Assembly (NCBI GenBank): GCA_007124095.1
Contig: SLFU01000026.1
Coordinates: forward strand, 1-34,458
DNA length: 34,458 nt
Origin: Gemmatimonadota bacterium
GTDB lineage: Bacteria > Gemmatimonadota > Gemmatimonadetes > Longimicrobiales > Gaopeijiaceae
Direction: 5' to 3'
How positions within the stretch are numbered: the first letter of the stretch is position 1; every line of letters starts with the position of its first letter. The notes beneath the pieces were generated by a model. The model was not told the origin of the DNA, made no database searches, and worked only from the letters and a program-made list of their open reading frames with translations. Positions 15,949-24,487 of this stretch are shown here, piece after piece. A program made the position numbers and the translations under genes.

Positions 15949-17024
15949 TGGGGCGGCCCATCCTCTTCGAGGAGCCGGGCCAGCTCCCCCTCGAGGCGGC
16001 GTACTCGCTTCAGCAGCTCCGGCACCCGTCCCTGGGCCGCGGTCGCTCTGAGGAACTCAGTCCGGTCGCGCGCGGGAAATCCCATCACCGTCGCGCCTGG
16101 CGGGATGTCTCCCGTGACCCCCGCCTGACCGGCGAGGCGCGCCCCCCTTCCAATCGTGACATGGCCTGCGATGCCCGCCTGCCCCCCAACCATCACTCCT
16201 CCCTCGATCCGCGTTGACCCTCCGACCCCGGCCTGGCCGGCCAGAATCGAGTGGGGACCGACCGTCACGTTGTGGCCGACCTGGACCAGGTTGTCCAGCT
16301 TCCCCCCCTGACCGACCCGCGTATCTCCGATCGACCCTCGATCGACCGTCGTGTTCGCTCCAACTTCCACATCGTTCCCCAGCTCACACCCTCCGATATG
16401 GGGAATTTTCCTATACGCCCCTTCCTGGTAGACGTATCCGAATCCGTCCACTCCGATCCTGGCCCCCGCATGCACGATCACGCGGTCGCCAAGGACTGTC
16501 CCGGGGTAAAGGACCACGTGCGGATGCAGGGTCGAGTCCTCTCCGATTCGACTGTCCCGCCCCACCACCGCGTGGGCCCCGATCGAGCATCCCGCGCCGA
16601 CGACCACCCCGTCTTCGAGGACGGCGTAGGGAGCGACTCTGACCTCGTCCCCCAACTGAACCTGGTCTCCGATAATGGCCGTGGGATGCACTTCGGCGGG
16701 TTCCGCTTCGGTGGGATGGAACGCCTCGAGGAGGACGGCCAGTGATCGGTGGGCGTCCTCCACGACGAGACGGGGCCGTTCATCCCCCCCGAGATGCGCC
16801 TCCATCTCGCTGGATACGAGTAGAGCGCCCGCGTCACTCTTCTCCAGATCGACCAGGTACCGACGGTGAGCCAGAAATCCGAGCTCTCGAGGGCCTGCCC
16901 CGGAAAGGGGGGCGATCCCCCGGATCTCCAGCTCGGAGGCCGGAGGGGGGACGTCGAGCAGGCTGGCGAGTGCGGAGAGGGCCTGGGGTGTGGCCTGCGA
17001 GCGGCGTCTCGGGAAGCTGGTCAT
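15939..17024 (-). CDS. lpxD: UDP-3-O-acylglucosamine N-acyltransferase LpxD
   Basis: LpxD adds the second hydroxyacyl chain, at the 2-amino group of UDP-3-acyl-glucosamine. The 361-residue protein has the expected N-terminal uridine-binding domain (residues about 15-108). A long left-handed beta-helix of hexapeptide repeats follows from about 112. DNLVQVGHNV contains His251, equivalent to the catalytic His239 of E. coli LpxD. A C-terminal helix (about 335-355) packs the trimer. ATG at 17024 is preferred over a TTG 27 bases upstream that falls just after the terminator T-run. Neither has a clear Shine-Dalgarno, which is notable for the first gene after a terminator. Confidence 0.95.
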   Translation of the reverse strand: MTSFPRRRSQATPQALSALASLLDVPPPASELEIRGIAPLSGAGPRELGFLAHRRYLVDLEKSDAGALLVSSEMEAHLGGDERPRLVVEDAHRSLAVLLEAFHPTEAEPAEVHPTAIIGDQVQLGDEVRVAPYAVLEDGVVVGAGCSIGAHAVVGRDSRIGEDSTLHPHVVLYPGTVLGDRVIVHAGARIGVDGFGYVYQEGAYRKIPHIGGCELGNDVEVGANTTVDRGSIGDTRVGQGGKLDNLVQVGHNVTVGPHSILAGQAGVGGSTRIEGGVMVGGQAGIAGHVTIGRGARLAGQAGVTGDIPPGATVMGFPARDRTEFLRATAAQGRVPELLKRVRRLEGELARLLEEDGPPQAD

Positions 17025-17044
17025 GGTATCTGATTCGGGTAATT

Positions 17045-17096
17045 GAAACAAAAGCGGACCTCCGCTCCGGCTCGAGAAACCCGGAGCGGAGGTCCG
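17045..17096 (-). terminator. Rho-independent terminator or attenuator between ompH and lpxD
   Basis: Positions 17055-17070 and 17081-17096 are a perfect 16-base inverted repeat with a ten-base loop. On the minus strand the stem is followed by CTTTTGTTT, a typical T-rich tail. It lies after ompH and only about 20 bases before the lpxD ATG. It should stop or weaken transcription coming from bamA-ompH. A promoter between it and lpxD would have no room, so partial read-through or regulated attenuation is possible. Confidence 0.85.
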
Positions 17097-17122
17097 TACC
17101 CCGCTCGATCAGAAAGGGACGC

Positions 17123-17169
17123 TAGTGTGGTGAGTCAGACATTCGGCGAGGTCCTGATTCACCACACTA
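17123..17169. repeat. 11-bp perfect inverted repeat starting at the ompH stop codon
   Basis: TAGTGTGGTGA at 17123-17133 and its exact complement at 17159-17169 enclose 25 bases. On the minus strand the first arm begins with the TAG stop codon of ompH. The long loop makes it a weaker hairpin than the terminator that follows 26 bases downstream. It may protect the ompH mRNA 3' end; no other role is evident. Confidence 0.6.
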
Positions 17170-17691
17170 CATTTCTCCGGCCATCTGCTGGAGCCTCTGG
17201 ATGACCTCCATCGTGAGATCCAGGGAGGGGTCGGCGGCGATGATGGACTGACCTGCCACGTCGAAGATCACGGAGTATTCCCCTTCGGACCGGATTTCCT
17301 CGATCGCGGCGGACATCCGGCTCAGGATCGGTTGAACGAGTTCCTCACGGCGCTGGGCAGCCTCCTGCTCCATCTCGTCCAATCTCTGTTGGTACTGGAT
17401 CTCTCGCTGGCGAATCTCGGTCTCGCGAGTCTCCCGGGCCTCGTCCGTCAGCGTCCCCTGCTGCTGCTGGTAGGCCGTGATGAGGCTATCCAGCTCCTGG
17501 CCCATCGCCTCGATCTCCTGGCCGAACGACTCCATCTGCTGATCGAACTGCTGCTGCGCCTCGGAGGCTCCTGGAGCCTCCTGGAGGATTGCCTGCGAGT
17601 CGATATATGCGATTCGAAGCTCCTGCTGTGCCTCCACTGCCGCAGGGCCGAAGGCAAACAGACCGAGTAAGGCCACCATGAGTGAACGCAT
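17167..17691 (-). CDS. skp: OmpH/Skp-family periplasmic chaperone
   Basis: The 174-residue product has a signal peptide (residues 1-21, hydrophobic core, likely cleavage after VEA). A short beta segment follows with IAYIDSQAILQEAPG, the typical OmpH start. Residues about 42-125 are a long Gln/Glu-rich coiled coil, the tentacle helices of Skp. A C-terminal beta segment EYSVIFDVAGQSIIAADPSLDLT closes the trimer body. Skp holds unfolded outer-membrane proteins in the periplasm and passes them to BamA, which is encoded just upstream. The ribosome-site-like AGGAG is about 13 bases from the ATG, longer than usual. A terminator follows the gene. Confidence 0.93.
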   Translation of the reverse strand: MRSLMVALLGLFAFGPAAVEAQQELRIAYIDSQAILQEAPGASEAQQQFDQQMESFGQEIEAMGQELDSLITAYQQQQGTLTDEARETRETEIRQREIQYQQRLDEMEQEAAQRREELVQPILSRMSAAIEEIRSEGEYSVIFDVAGQSIIAADPSLDLTMEVIQRLQQMAGEM

Positions 17692-17714
17692 GTACGCTGC
17701 TCTACTCCTGTCGG

Positions 17715-17749
17715 GGATGGTTCGACCATCCAGTGATGATTCGCACTGG
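17715..17749. repeat. Two small hairpins in the bamA-ompH gap
   Basis: GGATGGT at 17715-17721 and ACCATCC at 17725-17731 form a perfect seven-base stem with a three-base loop. Next to it CCAGTG at 17730-17735 and CACTGG at 17744-17749 form a six-base stem sharing its first bases, so the two are mutually exclusive. They occupy most of the 69-base gap. No T-run follows, so they are not terminators. They might modulate ompH translation. Confidence 0.4.
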
Positions 17750-17760
17750 CTCGGTGGGTA

Positions 17761-20241
17761 TCAGAACGGCTGATTCCCACCCATCCGGAAATGGAGCTGC
17801 CAACCGGGAACATCTTTGTCGAATCCGTACGCGTAGTCCAGCCCCAGAGGACCGAAGGGGGTCACGATCTCGAATCCGAGCCCGGCACCCCGGAACATTC
17901 TGGATGGATCAATCTCACGGGGATGACGCCACACGTTTCCGGCCTCGTAGAAGGCTGACATCGAGATCATGTCGGAGAGGCGGAATGCCAGCTCGGCCGT
18001 CGTGGACAGAAAGGTGTTCCCCAACCGTTCGACATCCGTGATCTGCCCCGAGCCACGCGAAAAATACCCGGCGGGGGTGAGGGTGGTCTCCTCGTACCCC
18101 CGCAACCTCTCTCCAAACTGCACTCCCCCGAGCCAGAAGCTCTCGAAGGGGAAATCCTCGGCGTCCCCGAAGATGGTTCCTCCTCGGGCGCCGAGCCCCA
18201 AGGCGATTGTCATGGGGCGGGATCCGGGCTCGGTCCCACCGATGGTCCCGACGGGAACCCACCATTTTCCGCTCACCGTGTGCTTCGTGAAGTTCCCGTC
18301 GCCACCGAAGATCCCTCCGTTGAACTCGGCGGTCCAGCCCTGCTCCGATCCCACGGTCGGGAAGAGCGGGTGATCGATGGTCCTGCGGGTAATTCCCGTG
18401 CTCACCTGGCTCTGGACCCCGGCCGGGCGCCCGAAGAGTGAGGCGTCGTCCGCTCCACCCCGCAACCGGTAGTCGGTCCGGGAGAGGGAGTAACCCACAA
18501 ACACTCTGGAATAGAGGGAGCCGGGAACCGGGATGCCGAAGCGAGTGGAAACCCCCCTCAGCTTCCGCTCTCCCGTTGCGAAGGAGAAGAATCGGTCTCG
18601 GGAGTCGAAGAGGGAGACCGAGCCGCTCACCCGGGACTCGAAGAGGGAAGGATCGGTGTAGCTCAACGAGAAGTTGTTCTGATAGCGCCCGAAGTCCCAG
18701 CGGAAGCTGCCCGACTTCGCCTGTCCGAAGAGGTTCGGCTGATCGTAGCCGATGAAGCCGGAAACCCCTGTCGCCCCACCCATGCTGCTTCCGAAGTTGA
18801 TCGAGCCCGTACGCTGCTCCTCGACCCGGAAGATGATGTCCACGTCCCCGGTCTGTTCGTCAGGCTGAATGTCGGGGAGTGGGAGGGGGCTCTCAAAGAA
18901 TCCGAGTCCCGAGATTCCCTGGTAGCTCCGAAGGATTCGCTGCTCCGAGTAAACGTCCCCGGGAAGGATCGCAATCCGCTCGCGGATCACCCGGTCATGG
19001 GTGAACTCGTTTCCCTCGATCCGAATTCGACGGACGTAAGCCGGTTGTCCCTCCTGGATGTTCCATCTGGCGGACACGACCGGGGAGCCGTTTTCCGCCT
19101 CATCCGGGAGCCGCTCGATCTCCGGTGACACCTGGGCGTAGAGATAGCCTTCGTTCCGATACAGCTCTCCAACCCGCTGGGTTGCCTCCATGAACGCGGT
19201 TCGGTCGAACACTGGGGCTGCGCTCTCGTCGTTCGGGCTGGACCGAAAGCCAAGGGAGCGGAGTAGGCCTCCCTCCTCGATCCGGTAATACGCCTCGAGA
19301 TCCTGGGTTGCGAATCGGCGGTTTCCATCGACCGAAAAGTCGGCGAGCCGATACTGCGGGCCCTCCGAGACATCGACCTCGAGCCGGGCCTTCCCAGACG
19401 ATTGATCGACGATCAGGGTGTCGCCCAGCACCTCGAAATCCAGATACCCCTGGGAGGCGTAGAACTCGGGCAATCGCTCCCCGAGGTCCTCTTGGAGCAC
19501 GTCCCCATTGAAAATCCCGGAACGGAACCACAAGAACCCCTCCCGGCGAGTGGACATGACGCTCCGGAGCTCCGAGTCACGGAAAGACTCATTCCCGTTG
19601 AACACCACCTCGGCAACCGCGACCCGATGGCCTTCCTGTACTTCGAGGATCAGATCAATCTCTCCGGTGCGCCCTTCCACAGGAACCCTTCGAACCTCAA
19701 CCTGAGCGAAGGGCACTCCCTTTTCGGCCAGACCGTCGCGGATGACCCGCTGGGCGAGAAATACCCGCTGCGGGGAGTAGGGCTGTCCCGAGGGGACCTC
19801 GACCTCGTCCCAGATCTCCCGGCTGCTCATCGTCTGGAGCCCCTCGATGTCCACCGATCGAACGATGGGATGCTCCTCGACTCTGAAGGTCAGGACGATC
19901 GGCTGCCCGTTACCCCCTCGGACGGTCACCTGGACGTCCTCGAACCATCCGGTCTCCCACAACCGCTTCTCGGCCGTCTGGATTTCGCGGTAACCGATCG
20001 GTTGTCCCGTGGGCACTCCAATCGACCCGAGGAGGGCCGCCTCGGCCACGTGGTGGTTGCCCTCCACGCGGACGGAGTCCACGACTACCCCTCCCAGATC
20101 GGACGGTACCGGCTCCGTCGGCGCGGGCTCGGTGACCTGACCCGCGCCGGAGGCCGGAAGACCCCAGAGCCCCCCCAGGAGGACCAGGACCGCGAGGAAG
20201 GTCTTGGCCAGACACGGGCGGAGACAAGGCAAATAGGACAT
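17761..20241 (-). CDS. bamA: Outer-membrane protein assembly factor BamA
   Basis: BamA is the central Omp85 protein that inserts beta-barrel proteins into the outer membrane. The 826-residue precursor has a signal peptide of about 33 residues. Successive POTRA domains follow, apparently five, for example VVVDSVRVEGNHHVAEAAL at the first and YVRRIRIEGNEFTHDRVIRE at the last. From about residue 450 there is a C-terminal barrel beginning INFGSSMGGATGVSGFIGY. The protein ends in Phe after an aromatic-alternating strand, the usual beta-signal. It begins five bases after the clpC stop without a clear ribosome site, so it is likely coupled to clpC, an unexpected partner. Confidence 0.97.
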   Translation of the reverse strand: MSYLPCLRPCLAKTFLAVLVLLGGLWGLPASGAGQVTEPAPTEPVPSDLGGVVVDSVRVEGNHHVAEAALLGSIGVPTGQPIGYREIQTAEKRLWETGWFEDVQVTVRGGNGQPIVLTFRVEEHPIVRSVDIEGLQTMSSREIWDEVEVPSGQPYSPQRVFLAQRVIRDGLAEKGVPFAQVEVRRVPVEGRTGEIDLILEVQEGHRVAVAEVVFNGNESFRDSELRSVMSTRREGFLWFRSGIFNGDVLQEDLGERLPEFYASQGYLDFEVLGDTLIVDQSSGKARLEVDVSEGPQYRLADFSVDGNRRFATQDLEAYYRIEEGGLLRSLGFRSSPNDESAAPVFDRTAFMEATQRVGELYRNEGYLYAQVSPEIERLPDEAENGSPVVSARWNIQEGQPAYVRRIRIEGNEFTHDRVIRERIAILPGDVYSEQRILRSYQGISGLGFFESPLPLPDIQPDEQTGDVDIIFRVEEQRTGSINFGSSMGGATGVSGFIGYDQPNLFGQAKSGSFRWDFGRYQNNFSLSYTDPSLFESRVSGSVSLFDSRDRFFSFATGERKLRGVSTRFGIPVPGSLYSRVFVGYSLSRTDYRLRGGADDASLFGRPAGVQSQVSTGITRRTIDHPLFPTVGSEQGWTAEFNGGIFGGDGNFTKHTVSGKWWVPVGTIGGTEPGSRPMTIALGLGARGGTIFGDAEDFPFESFWLGGVQFGERLRGYEETTLTPAGYFSRGSGQITDVERLGNTFLSTTAELAFRLSDMISMSAFYEAGNVWRHPREIDPSRMFRGAGLGFEIVTPFGPLGLDYAYGFDKDVPGWQLHFRMGGNQPF

Positions 20242-20246
20242 GAAGA

Positions 20247-22745
20247 TCAGGTCTTCGTAGCGGATGCTTCTCTGAGAGTGAGGCGGTCCCGGTCCGGGGC
20301 CAGGTCCACTTCGATCTCAGCCCCCGCCCCGAATTGGGCCACCAGGATCTTCTCGGAGAGCGGATCCTCGAGGTACCGCTGTATGGCTCTTCGCAGCGGG
20401 CGGGCTCCGAACTTCTGGTCATACCCCTTTTCCACCAGAAAGGCGAGGGCGTCATCGGTGATCTTGAGGGTGAGCTCCTCCTCCTCGAGTCGCTTCCGAA
20501 CATCCCTGAGGAGAATGTGGACGATCTCACCGATCTGCTCCCGAGTGAGGGGGTGGAAGACGATGGTATCGTCGATCCGGTTCAGAAATTCCGGATTGAA
20601 GGCTCGCTCAATCTCCTCACGGACCTTGTCCTTCATCACCTCATAGCTCGACTGCGGATCGGTCGTGTGGAATCCGAGTCCCCCTCCCTTCGTAATGTCC
20701 CGGGCGCCCAGGTTGGAGGTCATGATGAGGACGGTGTTCTTGAAATCGATCACTCGCCCATAGTTGTCGGTGAGGTGGCCCTCATCGAGCACCTGGAGGA
20801 GAATATTGAACACATCGGGGTGCGCCTTCTCGATCTCGTCCAGGAGCACGACCGAGTAAGGCCTGCGGCGTACTGCCTTCGTGAGGGCACCGGAGTCCTC
20901 GTAGCCGACGTATCCCGGAGGCGCTCCGATAAGGCGCGACACGGAGAACTTTTCCATGTACTCGCTCATGTCGACCCTGATCAGGGCGTCCGAGTCGGCA
21001 AAGAGGAACTCCGCCAGCGCCCTCGCCAGCTCGGTCTTCCCGACCCCAGTGGGTCCGGAGAAGATGAACGACCCGATCGGCCTGCGCGGATCCTTGAGTC
21101 CGGCCCGACTCCTCCGGATCGCCCGGGAGATCGCCTCGATCGCGTCATCCTGTCCCACGACCCGCTTGTGCAACTCCTCCTCCATGTTGACCAGCCGGTC
21201 GGTCTCCGCCTGCCGGAGCTTGGTCACGGGGATCCCGGTCCACCGAGAAACGATGAAGGCCACCTCCTCGGGGGAGATTTCCGGTCGGTTCTCCTTCCGC
21301 TCGGCCTCCCACTCGTCCTGACGGGCCTTGATCCGGTGCTGGACATCTCGCTCCTCATCCCTGAGCTCGGCGGCTCGCTCGAAGTCCTGATCGCGGATGG
21401 CCTCCTCCTTACGATCGGCGATTCCGCCCAACTCCACGTTGAGCTCCTCCATGTCGGGCGGGGGAACCTGTGACGCGATTCGCGCCCGGGCCCCGGCCTC
21501 GTCGATGACGTCGATCGCCTTGTCCGGAAGGAACCGGTCGGTGATGTAGCGGTCGGAAAGCTTTGACGCGGCATCGAGAGTGTCGTCGGGAATGACCACC
21601 CGATGGTGATCCTCGTAGTGGGTGCGGAGGCCCTTGAGGATCTCCACAGTTTCCCCCACCGCGGGAGGGTCCACGATAACGGGCTGGAAGCGCCGCTCGA
21701 GAGCGCCATCCTTCTCGATGTACTTCCGGTACTCGTTCAGGGTGGAGGCTCCGATGCACTGGAGCTCGCCACGGGCGAGAGCCGGCTTGAGCATGTTGGA
21801 AGCGTCGATCGCTCCCTCCGCGGCCCCCGCGCCGACCAGGGTGTGGAGCTCGTCGATGAAGAGCACGACATTCTTGTTCTGCGAAATCTCGTTCATGACA
21901 GCCTTCAGGCGTTCCTCGAACTGGCCCCGGTACTTCGTTCCCGCAATTACCGCGGCCATATCGAGCGCGAGGACCCGGTGGTCCTTCAACGCCTCCGTCA
22001 CCTCACCCTTCGAGATCAACTGAGCCAAACCCTCGACGATTGCGGTCTTGCCCACCCCCGGCTCCCCAATGAGGACCGGGTTGTTCTTCTTGCGGCGGCA
22101 GAGGATCTCGATGACCCGATCGATCTCGTCCTTGCGTCCGATGGTCGGATCCAGCTTCCCCTGAGTCGCGAGGTCCGTGAGATCCCGGCAGAAGTGGTCC
22201 AGGGCCGGTGTCTTCGACTTCTTGTCACCCTTCCCTCCCCCGGTGGGAGTCGAGGAGGAGCCACCTCCGATTCCGGCCGGCTCGCCTCCTCCCCCTCCCC
22301 CACTCATCTCCGACCCCAAAACCTTCAACGTCTCGGCGCGGGCATCTTCGAGGCTGATGTCCAGGGAGTTCAGGACCTGTGCGGCGATCCCCTTCTCTTC
22401 CCTCAAGAGGCCGAGGAGTAGGTGTTCGGTCCCCACATACGAATGGTTGAGCTCTCTCGCCTCGGCCATGGCGAACTCCAGGACCTTCTTGGCACGCGAG
22501 GTATAGGGGAGCTCGCCGAGGGCGATCGTGGCCTTCCCCTTCTTCACGGATTCCTCGATCCGCTCATGGACCTGATCGAGATCCGCGCTCAGGTTCGTGA
22601 GGACGGCTGCGGCTACGCCTTCTCCCTCCCGGATCAGTCCCAGGAGAATGTGTTCGGTCCCCACGTAGTCGTGCTGAAGGCGGATGGCTTCGTCTCGGGC
22701 CATTGCCAGCACCTTTCGGACTCGATCGGTGAAGTTGTAGTTCAT
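20247..22745 (-). CDS. clpC: ClpC-type AAA+ unfoldase
   Basis: ClpC unfolds substrates and feeds them to ClpP. The 832-residue protein has two N-terminal Clp repeats containing YVGTEH at 28-33 and 103-108. Glu31 and Glu107 match the phosphoarginine-docking glutamates Glu32 and Glu106 of B. subtilis ClpC. A glycine-rich linker is followed by the first AAA+ domain (Walker A GEPGVGKT). A middle region with a UVR motif ([16 protein letters not shown]) comes next, then the second AAA+ domain (GPTGVGKTE). The ATG at 22745 has GAGGG five bases upstream; a TTG 12 bases earlier would overlap this site and is rejected. mcsA and mcsB lie directly upstream. No CtsR repressor gene or obvious CtsR box is seen. 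Confidence 0.97.
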   Translation of the reverse strand: MNYNFTDRVRKVLAMARDEAIRLQHDYVGTEHILLGLIREGEGVAAAVLTNLSADLDQVHERIEESVKKGKATIALGELPYTSRAKKVLEFAMAEARELNHSYVGTEHLLLGLLREEKGIAAQVLNSLDISLEDARAETLKVLGSEMSGGGGGGEPAGIGGGSSSTPTGGGKGDKKSKTPALDHFCRDLTDLATQGKLDPTIGRKDEIDRVIEILCRRKKNNPVLIGEPGVGKTAIVEGLAQLISKGEVTEALKDHRVLALDMAAVIAGTKYRGQFEERLKAVMNEISQNKNVVLFIDELHTLVGAGAAEGAIDASNMLKPALARGELQCIGASTLNEYRKYIEKDGALERRFQPVIVDPPAVGETVEILKGLRTHYEDHHRVVIPDDTLDAASKLSDRYITDRFLPDKAIDVIDEAGARARIASQVPPPDMEELNVELGGIADRKEEAIRDQDFERAAELRDEERDVQHRIKARQDEWEAERKENRPEISPEEVAFIVSRWTGIPVTKLRQAETDRLVNMEEELHKRVVGQDDAIEAISRAIRRSRAGLKDPRRPIGSFIFSGPTGVGKTELARALAEFLFADSDALIRVDMSEYMEKFSVSRLIGAPPGYVGYEDSGALTKAVRRRPYSVVLLDEIEKAHPDVFNILLQVLDEGHLTDNYGRVIDFKNTVLIMTSNLGARDITKGGGLGFHTTDPQSSYEVMKDKVREEIERAFNPEFLNRIDDTIVFHPLTREQIGEIVHILLRDVRKRLEEEELTLKITDDALAFLVEKGYDQKFGARPLRRAIQRYLEDPLSEKILVAQFGAGAEIEVDLAPDRDRLTLREASATKT

Positions 22746-22775
22746 TGCTGCCCTCAAAGGGGATGGGGTCGGCGA

Positions 22776-23906
22776 TCAACCGGTCGGGTCCGGCGAGGCG
22801 TTCCCGTCGACGCTGTCCTCATCTGGAGGTACGACGCCCTCGGTAGAAAGGATCCGTCGCACGAAGGTTGCGCGGTGAGCGTCGCCTTCCGAAACCGAAA
22901 GACTCCGGCCGGCCGCTTCCTCCAGATGTGCCGACTGGGTGAAGATCATGATCTTGTTGAGCGAGTATACACGCAGTCCTGGGAGGAGTTTCAGACTCGC
23001 TCCGAGGCGGATTCCACTGAGGAGATTCATCAATTCCTCGAACGACAGGGACCGTGCGTAGCGCAGCAGGCCATAGGCTCGCCAGATCTTGTCTTCAGTG
23101 ACGGAAGCCGCATCTCGGAGGAGTACCTGCCTGGCGTGCGTCTCATACTGGATGACCTGTCGAACGATCCGGTCCAGGTGGTCGACGAGGTCTTCTTCGC
23201 TCTTCCCCAGCGTGGTCTGGTTCGAAAGCTGGAAGAAGTTTCCGACCACCTCGGAGCCCTCGCCGTAGAGCCCCCTGAAGGTCAACCCCACCTGCGATAG
23301 CCCCTGGAGCACCTTCCCGATCTCCTTTGTGAGAACGAGGGCCGGAAGGTGCATGAGGACGGATGCACGGAGCCCCGTCCCGACATTGGTCGGGCAACTC
23401 GTCAAGAACCCGAACTCGTGATGGTAGGCGTACGCCAACTCCTTTCCCAACTCCTCGTCGAGCGAATCCAGCAACCTCCAGGCTTCCCGCAGCCGAAGGC
23501 CAGAGAACAGGGTCTGGAGCCGCAGGTGATCCTCCTCGTTGACCATCACCGAGAGGGGGCGATCGGGGGACAGCACGACCGCCGTCCCACGCGCTGGGCC
23601 CGATCCGTTCTCTCCCACCAGGTCGCGGGAGACGAGACGCCGTTCCAAGAGAATGCGCCGGGGGCGAACGTCCATCTCCGAGAGTTCCTGGACCTCGGAA
23701 TTTCGGAGGAGGTCGACGCGGTCTCTCACTCCCTTCACCTGCTCGAGCACCGCCGTGCGGTCATTCAACCGGGCACGTGGGCCGAAGGCGTGGCCCTGCA
23801 GGTTGCGGGCGAGCCGGACCCGCGTGGAGAGCACCATGTCGGAATGCTCGCCGCTGGCGTCCAACCAGCCGAGGCCAGAATCACGGATGGGGAGCAGGTC
23901 GCTCAT
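22776..23906 (-). CDS. mcsB: Protein-arginine kinase McsB
   Basis: McsB phosphorylates arginines on proteins, marking them for ClpC-ClpP degradation in Bacillus. The 376-residue protein has the guanido-phosphotransferase fold. STRVRLARN is at 27-35, NEEDH at 123-127, and CPTNVGTGLRASV starts at the active-site Cys171, equivalent to B. subtilis Cys167. The nucleotide-binding arginines appear intact. In the C-terminal part, the pArg-pocket motif known as RDxxRA in Bacillus reads GDAHRA at 341-346, so its first arginine is missing. A 20-residue acidic tail is added. It starts two bases after mcsA. A longer version reading back into mcsA would be a different-frame extension and is rejected. Confidence 0.96.
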   Translation of the reverse strand: MSDLLPIRDSGLGWLDASGEHSDMVLSTRVRLARNLQGHAFGPRARLNDRTAVLEQVKGVRDRVDLLRNSEVQELSEMDVRPRRILLERRLVSRDLVGENGSGPARGTAVVLSPDRPLSVMVNEEDHLRLQTLFSGLRLREAWRLLDSLDEELGKELAYAYHHEFGFLTSCPTNVGTGLRASVLMHLPALVLTKEIGKVLQGLSQVGLTFRGLYGEGSEVVGNFFQLSNQTTLGKSEEDLVDHLDRIVRQVIQYETHARQVLLRDAASVTEDKIWRAYGLLRYARSLSFEELMNLLSGIRLGASLKLLPGLRVYSLNKIMIFTQSAHLEEAAGRSLSVSEGDAHRATFVRRILSTEGVVPPDEDSVDGNASPDPTG

Positions 23907-23908
23907 CG

Positions 23909-24433
23909 TCAGGTTACCGGCTCGAGCGTCCGGATCTCGTCGCGGATCTCCGCCGCTCTCTCGAAGTCTTCGATCTCCACCGCCCTGCGCAGCTTCTTTC
24001 GGAGGGCCTCCAGCCGCTTCTCCCTTTCCGAGACGGAGGGGTCCGGGGAGAGGTACACCTTGCCTAGATGCTGGGACCCTCCATGCACCCGCCGTAGAAG
24101 CCCGCGAAGATGGAGCTCGAAGGAGGACCAGCAGTGGGGACAGCCAAGGCGCCCCGACTCCTTGAAATCGGAAAAGGAAAGGCCGCAAAACGAACAATCG
24201 CCCACGGGCTTCGAATCTTCCGGGTCGTCACCACTGGTGCCACCGGCCTCCCCACCCTTTCCGCCCATCTGGGCCAGAAAGTCGGTAAGTGGAAAGCTCT
24301 CCGGCACAGAGGACGTTTCCAGCCCCTTCTCCGCCGCACACGCCTCGCACAGGTGGAGGGTTTTCATCTCCTGATCCACGATCTGGGTGAGATGGATCAC
24401 GGCGTTCTCGGAGCCGCAGTTCTGGCAGACCAT
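23909..24433 (-). CDS. mcsA: McsA-like zinc-finger activator of McsB
   Basis: McsA binds and activates McsB in Firmicutes. The 174-residue product has CxxC pairs at 3-6 and 29-32, then a second set (CSFC and CPHC) in the middle, giving two four-cysteine zinc sites. A UVR motif (VEIEDFERAAEIRDEI) near the C-terminus matches the one in ClpC. A Gly/Ser/Asp-rich linker of about 25 residues lies between the zinc sites. The start at 24433 is chosen over two upstream in-frame ATGs because GAGGAG sits six bases before it. It also gives the normal McsA N-terminus MxCQxC. It lies 54 bases after lolD. Confidence 0.94.
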   Translation of the reverse strand: MVCQNCGSENAVIHLTQIVDQEMKTLHLCEACAAEKGLETSSVPESFPLTDFLAQMGGKGGEAGGTSGDDPEDSKPVGDCSFCGLSFSDFKESGRLGCPHCWSSFELHLRGLLRRVHGGSQHLGKVYLSPDPSVSEREKRLEALRKKLRRAVEIEDFERAAEIRDEIRTLEPVT

Positions 24434-24487
24434 TACGTTCTCCTCAGGCGCCATCGAAAGCTGGGTGCCCATACAGGAATCGTGTCA

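Noticed and set aside
24434-24487. CtsR operator upstream of mcsA
   Set aside because: The gap lacks the heptad direct repeat recognised by CtsR and no ctsR gene is adjacent.
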